From Pseudomonadota bacterium (GTDB lineage: Bacteria; Pseudomonadota; Alphaproteobacteria; JAKJEU01): a stretch of 15,264 nt of DNA. Positions within the stretch are counted from its first letter, which is position 1; every line of letters starts with the position of its first letter. Shown in pieces: positions 7,772 to 14,421 of this stretch. The notes under the pieces are model-generated. The model saw only the letters and a list, made by a program, of their open reading frames with translations, searched no databases and was not told where the DNA came from. The position numbers were made by a program, and so were the translations under genes. Location: contig JAKJEU010000010.1 of the NCBI GenBank assembly GCA_022705265.1, positions 1-15,264 on the forward strand. Direction: 5' to 3'.

Positions 7772-8233
7772 ATGAAATATTTTATCAAAGCAACTTCTTT
7801 TATAATTATATCTCTTTGCTTTATCATATGTTCAAAAGTAAATGCACAAGAAAATAAAGAAGAAGATTTTACGACATCTGCCCTTGTTGTTCTTGAAAAA
7901 ATTGAAAATCCTGATTGCACTTCGGAAAATGAATGTGAAACAAAAATGTTCCAAGCAATAAGAAAAATTCCAAGTCTTGAATTTGATGATTATAACAAGG
8001 AAAACAACTCTATATCACTTCTTATCTCTGATAAAAGAATAACGACCGAGGCTGTTATAACTGGCATCATAAACAAAAGTGGTGTTGTTAAAGTAAAATC
8101 TATTATCATGCCTATTCCTTATGAAGCAAAACCTCATAAAGATCCTTATGAAGGCAAAAGTGAAGATGAAATTAAAAAAGCATATGACGATTATTATAAA
8201 GAAAACCCTGATTTAAAGCCTGAAAATTGGTAA
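7772..8233 (+). CDS. Small exported protein of unknown function
   Basis: A 153-residue protein with a clear signal peptide (core SFIIISLCFIIC, cleavage after KVNA at about residue 26), giving a mature acidic protein of about 127 residues. Two cysteines, Cys49 and Cys55, lie just before a helix-like segment (KMFQAIRKIPSLEF). The pattern then runs strand, strand, helix, strand (SISLLI, TTEAVITGIINKSG, VVKVKSI). This order and spacing loosely recall the ferredoxin-like fold of heavy-metal-associated (HMA) domains, but the CxxC metal site is missing, so I offer this only as a fold guess. The tail is rich in Lys, Asp, Tyr and Pro. It follows the L,D-transpeptidase-like gene by 11 bases and is likely a periplasmic partner or substrate-binding accessory. 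Family not recognised. Confidence 0.75.
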   Translation: MKYFIKATSFIIISLCFIICSKVNAQENKEEDFTTSALVVLEKIENPDCTSENECETKMFQAIRKIPSLEFDDYNKENNSISLLISDKRITTEAVITGIINKSGVVKVKSIIMPIPYEAKPHKDPYEGKSEDEIKKAYDDYYKENPDLKPENW

Positions 8234-8255
8234 TTTGTCTATTTTTCTAAAATAA

Positions 8256-8290
8256 TTGACAAAAACCATTATTTCCTTGTAAAATATAAT
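8256..8290 (+). promoter_or_regulatory. Probable sigma-70-type promoter for the gene at 8329
   Basis: A perfect -35 TTGACA (8256-8261) is followed after 18 bases by TAAAAT (8280-8285), which runs into TATAAT (8285-8290). TAAAAT gives the better spacing; TATAAT would need 23 bases. A dyad TTTGTC/GACAAA (8234-8239 with 8258-8263) overlaps the -35. Confidence 0.6.
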
Positions 8291-8311
8291 AAATGGTAAA
8301 ATGTTATTTTT

Positions 8312-8317
8312 AAGGAG
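8312..8317 (+). promoter_or_regulatory. Strong ribosome binding site of the gene at 8329
   Basis: AAGGAG lies 11 bases before ATG 8329. It is one of the strongest SD sequences in the window. Confidence 0.65.
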
Positions 8318-8328
8318 TTTAAAAAGCG

Positions 8329-9477
8329 ATGTCAAAACCGAGTGAAGGTAGATTTTCAGCAAACGAGTTTTATAACAAAAATGCTAAACTCGAAGATGTA
8401 AAAGCTGAAAACAAAAACATTGAACACAAAGAGCAATCTTTGGGTAAGGCATTGTTAAAAAAAACTGGCGAAGAAACTCCTCGTTCTTTTGAAGTTGAAC
8501 AAAAAAAAGAGTTTGAAGAAAATGCAAACTTAATTAATTCAAATGATGATAACGACCCTGAATTCGAAGATGACTTTTCCGCTGAAAGTTATAAAAAAGA
8601 AAGTAAAGGAAAATATTCAAAAAGCAAAAAAGGTTTTATGGAAAAATTCCGCTTTTTGCTTTCAAATATCCGTGAAATGTTTATAAGAAGAAAGTTAAGA
8701 GACAATTCCGAAATTTTCAAAAACTTAGACATATATTCAAGAAATAAAATTCTTAACGAAGCGAATTATCAAGAGCTTGGTTTTTTTACTAATGCCACAA
8801 ATAAAGTTGCAAAACTTGCCAACGAAACAAGATATAAAATGAGGTCTGCTATACACAAGCTCAAAGAATATTTTGACATTGATTACCAAGATCCAAGAAA
8901 GTTTATAAAAGATACTGATGCAACTTTATCAGAAAGACATACAATATCTCTTGGTGGTGGAATTGAGATTTCAAAAACTAATAAAGAATTGATTGAAAGC
9001 ATTGCAACAAAATTTAATCCAATGTATAAAATCAAACATAAAATGGCTCAGGAATTAAAAGAAGAGCAAGAAGAAATTGAACTTGCCGAAAAACAAAACG
9101 AAGCCAAGCAAGTTCAAGAAAAATTAAAAGAAAAAAAGCAAGAAAGAAATGATGTTTATTCCATTGTTTTAAGACGAAAGCTTGCATATCGAGCAAAACC
9201 AATATTAAATCGCAAAAATACAATAAGAAACAGTAATACTTCATTCAAACCTGTGGTCGCAAAAAGAAAATTACCTTCTTTAAAACGATACATCGATAAA
9301 GAAGGTAAGCTTAGAATTAAAACCACTTGGGCTTCACTTGCAAGAAGAATTCAAAACGATGCAAAGCCTTTTTCAAATCGTTTAAGAAGCGAGCGAATTT
9401 TAAAAATCAAAAACAAAACTAATAAAAATAAATTTATTATACCTGCAAGCTTGCGTTTTAAGTCTGCTTCTTTTTAA
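8329..9477 (+). CDS. Lys-rich basic cytosolic protein of unknown function
   Basis: A 382-residue protein with no signal peptide and no membrane span. The N-terminal 90 residues are acidic/mixed and look disordered (a NDDNDPEFEDDF patch). Residues about 95-185 are helical and basic (MEKFRFLLSNIREMFIRRKLR, KVAKLANETRYKM). A central segment contains HTISLGGGIEISKTNKEL. Residues about 235-275 are a Glu/Lys/Gln-rich probable coiled coil, and the last 100 residues are strongly basic (many Arg/Lys, RRIQNDAKPFSNRLRSERI). Such charge could suit nucleic-acid or membrane-surface binding, but no motif supports a specific role. It stands alone with its own strong promoter and SD, between the secreted-protein unit and ftsK. 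I do not recognise a family. Reading frame, SD and codon use are consistent with a real gene. Confidence 0.75.
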   Translation: MSKPSEGRFSANEFYNKNAKLEDVKAENKNIEHKEQSLGKALLKKTGEETPRSFEVEQKKEFEENANLINSNDDNDPEFEDDFSAESYKKESKGKYSKSKKGFMEKFRFLLSNIREMFIRRKLRDNSEIFKNLDIYSRNKILNEANYQELGFFTNATNKVAKLANETRYKMRSAIHKLKEYFDIDYQDPRKFIKDTDATLSERHTISLGGGIEISKTNKELIESIATKFNPMYKIKHKMAQELKEEQEEIELAEKQNEAKQVQEKLKEKKQERNDVYSIVLRRKLAYRAKPILNRKNTIRNSNTSFKPVVAKRKLPSLKRYIDKEGKLRIKTTWASLARRIQNDAKPFSNRLRSERILKIKNKTNKNKFIIPASLRFKSASF

Positions 9478-9484
9478 AAAGGTG

Positions 9485-9513
9485 TTGATATAATCTCTTT
9501 ATTTATTTAAAGT
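9485..9513 (+). promoter_or_regulatory. Possible promoter for ftsK
   Basis: TTGATA (9485-9490), a 17-base spacer and TAAAGT (9508-9513) sit in the 78-base gap before the first ftsK ATG. The -10 is a moderate match only. Confidence 0.3.
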
Positions 9514-9555
9514 CATACTTAAATATATTTTTAAAAAAGTGGTTAAAAGTTTTTC

Positions 9556-9723
9556 ATGCCTGATATAATTAAAAAAGTTTTAAAAAGATTTTTTGGCCTT
9601 TTTATGGCTTGCTTTGGCATGAGCATTATTATAAGCATCATAAGTTATAACAAGCTTGACCCTTCTTTTATCAAATGCAACTACTACCAATTATCTTGGA
9701 ATTTTTGGTGCATATATGGCTGA
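9556..9723 (+). pseudogene. ftsK: Displaced 5' end of ftsK (first membrane helix), out of frame
   Basis: From ATG 9556 this frame encodes a basic start (IIKKVLKRFF), a hydrophobic helix (LFMACFGMSIIISII) and SYNKLDPSF, exactly the sequence expected for the first membrane helix of FtsK and the SYNxxDPSF motif that follows it. The frame then runs into unrelated sequence and stops at TGA 9721. The natural continuation (SNATTTNYLGIFGAYMAD) is in the +1 frame from about 9671. Removing one base near 9666-9670 (a run of four T plus A) joins the two into one continuous FtsK of about 737 residues. This indicates a single-base indel, either real or a sequencing/assembly error. Confidence 0.75.
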
Positions 9724-11770
9724 TATAATATGGCAATTTTTTGGATTTCCAATTATCCCTTTAATATTTTTTATAATTTCTTCCAGCCTTATTTATATCA
9801 AAGAGCTTAAAATAAATCATTTTTATTTGAAAATATTTTTTTCAATAAGCTCTTGTATATTCTTAACTTTTTTAATGTTTTGCATAAATTTAAATAACTT
9901 TCGATACGCTTTTATCGGATTTTTACCTTATATGTTAAAACCTCTTCATAGCAAAATTAATTTAAGCAATGGTGTTCAAATTATAATTTGGAGTTTTTGT
10001 TTTTTAATAAGCTTTTTATACTCTTTTAACATTTTTTATTTTTATAAAAAAAGAAACGAATATAAAAAAGATATAAATAATATTGTAATTGAAAAAAATG
10101 ATAAAAAACAGCCAAAAAAACGGGAATTAATCATTGAAAAGCAAGAAGAAAAGCAAGAAGAAAAAACAATAAATGATGATGATTTTTTCCCTCCTATCTT
10201 TGCATCTAAAAAAGAAGAAAAAAAGGTTGTGAAAAAAGTTGAAAAAACAATAATAAAAGAAGTAAAAAATACAAACCATAACGGTTATCAATTTCCATCA
10301 CTTAACTTTCTTAAAACCCCTACTGACACCTCGGAAATTTATGTTCCAAAAGAAGTTATGATTGAAACTGGTATCAAGCTTCAAAAAGTTTTAAATGAAT
10401 TTGATATAAAAGGGCAAATCGTAAATTTCAAATCTGGTCCTATTGTTACTTTGTACGAATTTGAACCAGAAGTAGGAATAAGAAGCGCAAGGATTATCGG
10501 GCTTTCCGACGATATTGCAAGAGCGATGAGTATTGTTTCAGTTCGTATTTCGGTTATTTCAGGCACCAATTTAATGGGGATTGAAGTTCCGAATGAAAAA
10601 CGAAAAACCGTGTTGTTAAAAGAGCTTTTGATGACCGACGAATACATGAATAACAAGGCTAAATTATGCCTTGCTTTGGGTAAAGACATTACGGGAAGCC
10701 CTGTTTATGCTAATTTGGAAAAAATGCCTCACTTACTTGTTGCTGGTACTACTGGTTCTGGTAAATCGGTTGCCATTAATACTATTATCATGTCGTTACT
10801 TTATCGTTTAAGCCCAGAAGAATGTCGTCTTATCATGATTGACCCTAAGATGCTTGAACTTTCGATTTATAATGATATTCCACATCTTTTAACCCCTGTT
10901 GTTACTGAACCATCTAAGGCTGTTTTTGCTTTGAAATGGGCGGTAAAGGAAATGAATAATCGTTATCGTCTTATGAGCGAGCTTCAAGTCAGAGGAATTG
11001 ACAGCTATAATGAAAAAGTAAGAGAGCTTATCAAAACCAATACAAAGCTTTCACGGACTGTACAAACTGGATTTGATGAAAGTGGCAAACCAATAACCGA
11101 AACCATTGAAAAAGATTTAAAACCTCTTCCATTTATTGTTATCATCATCGATGAAATGGCGGATTTGATGTTGTTTGCCAAAAAAGATATTAATGACCTT
11201 GTCCAAAGTTTGGCTCAAAAAGCTCGTGCAGCAGGAATGCATGTCATAACCGCGACTCAAAGACCTTCGGTGGATGTTATTACTGGTGTTATTAAGGCAA
11301 ACTTCCCAACCAGAATAAGCTTCCAAGTCACCTCAAAAATCGACAGTCGAACTATATTAAACGAACAAGGTGCGGAACAATTGCTGGGTATGGGAGATAT
11401 GCTTTATTTAATGCCTGGCAAAAAAGCTTTACGGGTTCACGGCCCTTTTGTAAGCGATGGCGAAGTCGAGGCAATTACCGACTTTTTAAGAGAAAATGGC
11501 GAAGTTCAATATGTTGATGATATTGTCGCTGATGAAGAAAATAGTGAATTTTCAGGCGAGTTTGGCGGGGATTTAGATGATAAAGAAAAAGACATCTACC
11601 AAAAGGCTGTTGATATAGTTTTAAGTGACCGCAAGGCTTCGACAAGTTATATCCAAAGAAAACTTAGCATCGGATATAACAAGGCCGCAACCATCATTGA
11701 AAGAATGGAAGAAGAAGGTATAATAAGCCACGCTGACCATGTCGGAAGACGGGAAATTCTTGTTAATTAA
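9656..11770 (+). CDS. ftsK: DNA translocase FtsK (main reading frame, N-terminus cut by frameshift)
   Basis: FtsK anchors at the division septum and pumps chromosomal DNA, linking division to segregation and XerCD resolution. The open frame gives 704 residues from a TTG at 9656, but this start only reflects the frameshift; conserved sequence lies upstream in another frame. Remaining membrane helices are near 21-48, 57-78 and 107-130. A short charged linker (about 131-225) contains a duplicated EKQEEKQEEK. The motor follows: alpha domain (about 226-345), Walker A GTTGSGKS (364-371), Walker B FIVIIIDE (493-500), and the ARAAGMHVITATQRPSVDVITG segment (523-544). The C-terminal gamma winged helix (about 646-704, SYIQRKLSIGYNKAATIIERM) is the domain that reads KOPS. 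Motor and gamma domain look intact. The linker is short compared with many FtsK proteins. lolA follows directly, as is usual in alphaproteobacteria. Confidence 0.95.
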   Translation: MTLLLSNATTTNYLGIFGAYMADIIWQFFGFPIIPLIFFIISSSLIYIKELKINHFYLKIFFSISSCIFLTFLMFCINLNNFRYAFIGFLPYMLKPLHSKINLSNGVQIIIWSFCFLISFLYSFNIFYFYKKRNEYKKDINNIVIEKNDKKQPKKRELIIEKQEEKQEEKTINDDDFFPPIFASKKEEKKVVKKVEKTIIKEVKNTNHNGYQFPSLNFLKTPTDTSEIYVPKEVMIETGIKLQKVLNEFDIKGQIVNFKSGPIVTLYEFEPEVGIRSARIIGLSDDIARAMSIVSVRISVISGTNLMGIEVPNEKRKTVLLKELLMTDEYMNNKAKLCLALGKDITGSPVYANLEKMPHLLVAGTTGSGKSVAINTIIMSLLYRLSPEECRLIMIDPKMLELSIYNDIPHLLTPVVTEPSKAVFALKWAVKEMNNRYRLMSELQVRGIDSYNEKVRELIKTNTKLSRTVQTGFDESGKPITETIEKDLKPLPFIVIIIDEMADLMLFAKKDINDLVQSLAQKARAAGMHVITATQRPSVDVITGVIKANFPTRISFQVTSKIDSRTILNEQGAEQLLGMGDMLYLMPGKKALRVHGPFVSDGEVEAITDFLRENGEVQYVDDIVADEENSEFSGEFGGDLDDKEKDIYQKAVDIVLSDRKASTSYIQRKLSIGYNKAATIIERMEEEGIISHADHVGRREILVN

Positions 11771-11798
11771 TTTTTTTATAAGGACTTTGAAATACAAA

Positions 11799-12428
11799 AT
11801 GAAAATATATATAAAAATGTTTTTGGTAATTTTTGCTTGTTTAGTTTTGACTAATCAAACAAACGCTAAAACTCAACTTACAAAAGACGAATTAGTCGAA
11901 AAACACAAAGAAGTCCTTGGAAAAATTGAAAATTATCTTAATTCTGTCACCAATGCCAGAGGACGGTTTAAACAATTTTCAAGTGATGGAACAAATATCG
12001 AAGGCGATTTTTATCTTAAAAGACCAGGTAAAATGAGACTTGATTACGATCTTCCTGCTATGTTTCATATTTATGCCAGCGATGATATTTTGACTTATTA
12101 CGATGCAAGACTCGAACAAGTAAATCATATGGATTTGAATATTACCCCTGCTTCGTTTTTATTAAAAGAAAACCTTGATTTTAAAAATGCTAATTTTAAC
12201 ATTACAAATATAAAAGATTATGAAAGACAACTTTCAATCACGATGACTTCAAAAGACGATAATATTGGTGGAAATGTAACCATGACCTTTACAACTGACC
12301 CTGTTGCTTTAAGAAAATGGACCATAGTCGATGCACAAAACATTACAACCGAAATATTCCTTGAAGCTTTGAATTACAACATTCAATTTGAAGACGAATT
12401 TTTTATGTTTAAAGAGGCAAAAAAATAA
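11799..12428 (+). CDS. lolA: Outer-membrane lipoprotein carrier protein LolA
   Basis: LolA carries lipoproteins across the periplasm from LolCDE to the outer membrane. From ATG 11799 it has 209 residues. Residues 1-23 are a signal peptide (FLVIFACLVL core, cleavage after TNA). The mature part shows the family pattern: helix KIENYLNSV, then TNARGRFKQFSSDGT, EGDFYLKRPGKMRLDY (about 68-83, the most diagnostic stretch), a DDILTYYDARLEQV strand and a PASFLL motif. Length is normal. The frame is open back to 11739, inside ftsK, but those extra codons would spoil the signal peptide. An AAGGA at 11780-11784, 14 bases upstream, fits ATG 11799 better than the in-frame TTG at 11787. It lies 28 bases after ftsK and is probably co-transcribed with it. 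Confidence 0.92.
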   Translation: MKIYIKMFLVIFACLVLTNQTNAKTQLTKDELVEKHKEVLGKIENYLNSVTNARGRFKQFSSDGTNIEGDFYLKRPGKMRLDYDLPAMFHIYASDDILTYYDARLEQVNHMDLNITPASFLLKENLDFKNANFNITNIKDYERQLSITMTSKDDNIGGNVTMTFTTDPVALRKWTIVDAQNITTEIFLEALNYNIQFEDEFFMFKEAKK

Positions 12429-12445
12429 TATTTTAGACAAAAAAA

Positions 12446-12474
12446 TTGAAAATAAAAACGACTCATGATATCAT
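12446..12474 (+). promoter_or_regulatory. Probable promoter with palindromic -10 region for the PP2C-like gene
   Basis: TTGAAA (12446-12451), a 17-base spacer and TATCAT (12469-12474) make a good sigma-70-type promoter 38 bases before the start codon. The -10 lies inside a perfect 10-base palindrome, ATGATATCAT (12465-12474). Confidence 0.55.
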
Positions 12475-12499
12475 TTAATAGTTAGGCAAACTTTTGTTC

Positions 12500-12505
12500 A
12501 AGGAG
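12500..12505 (+). promoter_or_regulatory. Ribosome binding site of the PP2C-like gene
   Basis: AAGGAG lies 6 bases before ATG 12512; strong and well spaced. Confidence 0.7.
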
Positions 12506-12511
12506 TTTTAA

Positions 12512-13678
12512 ATGTTAATAGAATATAGCCAAAAAATATCAAGCTTTGAGGTTATTGTATCTCATAATGATAATGCTCATAATGAAGATTCCGGCGTGGT
12601 TAATTCATCATCTCAAACAAATATAAACTCTGCTGACATTTTATTTAATCATATGGTAAGTAAAGATAATGGAAAGTTAAGTGCAACTTTTGCGGAAAAT
12701 CCATATACTTTTAATTTTAAACATAATTCTGAACAAAAATTTTCCGCTGTCGTGGTTGATGGAGCTACTAGCTCTTTGATTAATGGTTGCGACCCTTCTA
12801 AACTTGATGAAAACGGAAACCCTACGAAAATACCTGAACACTTATTAGAAGCAACCAATGTGTCTTTGTTTTCAAGAAAATTAAGTACAGAAGTCGCAAA
12901 ACAAATGTCTGAAAACCCAACAAAAGCTCCAATTGAAATTTATAAGATGTCAATCACCAATATAGGTTCAAATGCACCTTATAAAAATGCCAATGTACCT
13001 CTTCTTGATATTAAACCATCTGCTACTATTTCTATGATAAAAGAAAATGGAGCTAAACTTGAAGGAATGATTATCGGGGATCAAACCGTTTTAATCGGTT
13101 ACAAAGATGGAACTTATGACATGCTTATTGCTGATAAAGCCATTAAACGGTTAGAGGAAAAAAGAAAAGATGTCATAAAAACTCAACATCCTGAATATGA
13201 TAGCTTGCCAAAAGATAAACAAAAAATTGTCCGTTCAAAAGTAATGAAAGAATGGATGAGAACCAAGCTTGGCAAAGAATATTATGTGCCTTATTCTTGT
13301 GGAAGTGAAAGTTTTGAAAAATTCGTTGATGAAAAAACAAAAACGGTTGACGAAAACAAAAACCGTAAAATTGAAAAATTTGGTGAAGATGTTGTGACTT
13401 TTTCCGCTGATAAATATGAAGTCGATTCCGTGGTTATGAGTTCAGATGGCTTTGTTGAACGAGCTTTGAAATATAAATTATCCACTCCTGAGAAAATTTT
13501 AAAGGCTAATGATGAGGAAATTAAAAACTTAAAGGAACAAATCCTTAAATTGGAAGATGAAAAAGGAATTTCTCACGACGATATGACTTTGGTTAAAATT
13601 GATGTGAAATCAAATATAGTCCCTAAAAAAATAAATATCCTTGGTGCTCGGTTAATATCTCAAAGAAAAACAAGATAA
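12512..13678 (+). CDS. PP2C-like (PPM family) protein phosphatase
   Basis: A 388-residue soluble protein carrying the ordered motifs of metal-dependent PP2C Ser/Thr phosphatases: NED (24-26) after a strand, VVVDGAT (80-86), PSATISMI (169-176), IIGDQTVLIGYKDG (187-200), VVMSSDGFVE (307-316) and SHDDMTLVKI (354-363). The aspartates D83, D312 and D357 occupy metal-binding positions, so the active site looks intact. It is longer than a minimal PP2C domain (about 240-250 residues). Extra sequence sits after NED, and a Lys/Glu-rich segment (about 205-295) lies between the GD and SDG motifs. No transmembrane or receptor domain is present and no Ser/Thr kinase is nearby, so its substrate is unknown. 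It has its own promoter and strong SD. Assignment rests on motifs; overall similarity to characterised members appears low. Confidence 0.8.
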   Translation: MLIEYSQKISSFEVIVSHNDNAHNEDSGVVNSSSQTNINSADILFNHMVSKDNGKLSATFAENPYTFNFKHNSEQKFSAVVVDGATSSLINGCDPSKLDENGNPTKIPEHLLEATNVSLFSRKLSTEVAKQMSENPTKAPIEIYKMSITNIGSNAPYKNANVPLLDIKPSATISMIKENGAKLEGMIIGDQTVLIGYKDGTYDMLIADKAIKRLEEKRKDVIKTQHPEYDSLPKDKQKIVRSKVMKEWMRTKLGKEYYVPYSCGSESFEKFVDEKTKTVDENKNRKIEKFGEDVVTFSADKYEVDSVVMSSDGFVERALKYKLSTPEKILKANDEEIKNLKEQILKLEDEKGISHDDMTLVKIDVKSNIVPKKINILGARLISQRKTR

Positions 13679-13710
13679 ATTTGATTTACTTTGAAAAATA
13701 GTATAAATTC

Positions 13711-13732
13711 TCTTTAAAAGAATTTTTAAAGA
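13711..13732 (+). other. Perfect AT-rich inverted repeat next to the HAD-gene SD
   Basis: TCTTTAAAA (13711-13719) and TTTTAAAGA (13724-13732) are perfect 9-base complements around a 4-base loop. The right arm shares two bases with the SD. It lacks GC and a T tract, so it is not a convincing terminator. It could be a regulatory dyad or a chance feature of AT-rich DNA. Confidence 0.4.
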
Positions 13733-13739
13733 AGGTGAG
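13731..13739 (+). promoter_or_regulatory. Ribosome binding site that supports a TTG start
   Basis: GAAGGTGAG lies 6 bases before TTG 13746. Its quality and spacing justify TTG over later ATG codons. Confidence 0.65.
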
Positions 13740-13745
13740 TTTAGT

Positions 13746-14408
13746 TTGTCAAAAATAGTTTTTCCAGACATTAATTTAGATAATGTAAAAGGAGTGTTAG
13801 CAGACCTTGATAATACTTTGTATAATTTCGATAATTGTCACGAAAAAGCATTAAGATGTTGTTTCATGCTTGACGGTTTTGATGAAAATTTCGAAAATTT
13901 CGAAGCAAGATTTATGAAACATCGAAAAAAAATAATGGATAAACTTTTTCCTTTTCCTTCTTGCCGTTCAAGAGCTTTAACTTTTCAAAATATGATGGAA
14001 AATTTAAAGGTAAAAAAACCTTATGAGATGGCTTTAAAATACAGCGAATGTTATTGGAATAACTTTTTTGCTTTTATGGAAATTGATGAAAAAGCTTTAA
14101 CCTTTTTAAAACTTTGCAAAGAAAAACAAATTCCCGTATGCCTTGTAACCGATATGTTAATCGAGGTTCAAATTAAAAAAGTCGTAAAACTTAATATTTC
14201 TGATTATATCGAATATATCGTAAGTTCAGAAGAAGCTGGTATTGAAAAACCTGATGAAAAGATTTTTACAACTGCTCTTAAAAAGCTTAAAATTAAGCCA
14301 AGTGAGGCCATAATGATTGGTGATTGTTATGAAAAAGATATCGTTGGCGCCGATAATTTAGGAATAAAATCTTACCAAGTTGAAGTATTAAACAGCACAA
14401 GAAAATAA
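13746..14408 (+). CDS. HAD-superfamily hydrolase, subfamily IA (YjjG/nucleotidase- or phosphoglycolate phosphatase-like)
   Basis: A 220-residue haloacid-dehalogenase-type phosphatase. Motif I is DLDNT (Asp20 nucleophile, Asp22 general acid, Thr24). Motif II is LVTDM (Thr135). Motif III lysine is Lys168 in GIEKPDEKIF. Motif IV is IGDCYEKDIVGA (Asp193, Asp198). Residues about 30-110 form an alpha-helical C1 cap. All catalytic residues are present, so it should be an active phosphomonoesterase. The DxDNTLY start and GIEKPDEKIF resemble pyrimidine 5'-nucleotidases such as YjjG and general subfamily IA enzymes, but the substrate cannot be told from sequence. It starts with TTG behind a good SD and ends 13 bases before a CofE-like gene, with which it is probably co-transcribed. 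Confidence 0.88.
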   Translation: MSKIVFPDINLDNVKGVLADLDNTLYNFDNCHEKALRCCFMLDGFDENFENFEARFMKHRKKIMDKLFPFPSCRSRALTFQNMMENLKVKKPYEMALKYSECYWNNFFAFMEIDEKALTFLKLCKEKQIPVCLVTDMLIEVQIKKVVKLNISDYIEYIVSSEEAGIEKPDEKIFTTALKKLKIKPSEAIMIGDCYEKDIVGADNLGIKSYQVEVLNSTRK

Positions 14409-14421
14409 TTGAGAAAATAAA

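Noticed and set aside
8285..8290. Perfect TATAAT as the -10 of the 8329 gene
   Set aside because: Its spacing from TTGACA is 23 bases, too long; the overlapping TAAAAT at 18 bases fits better.
9664..9680. Programmed +1 ribosomal frameshift in ftsK
   Set aside because: The site has no stop or rare codon in the A position and the P-site Phe tRNA would re-pair poorly after slipping; a simple indel in the T run is more likely.
10136..10159. Two direct copies of GAAAAGCAAGAA
   Set aside because: A short in-frame duplication within the disordered FtsK linker; ordinary for such linkers and not a mobile or regulatory repeat.
11739..11798. Longer LolA start inside the end of ftsK
   Set aside because: The extra residues disrupt an otherwise clean signal peptide and the AAGGA at 11780-11784 supports ATG 11799.
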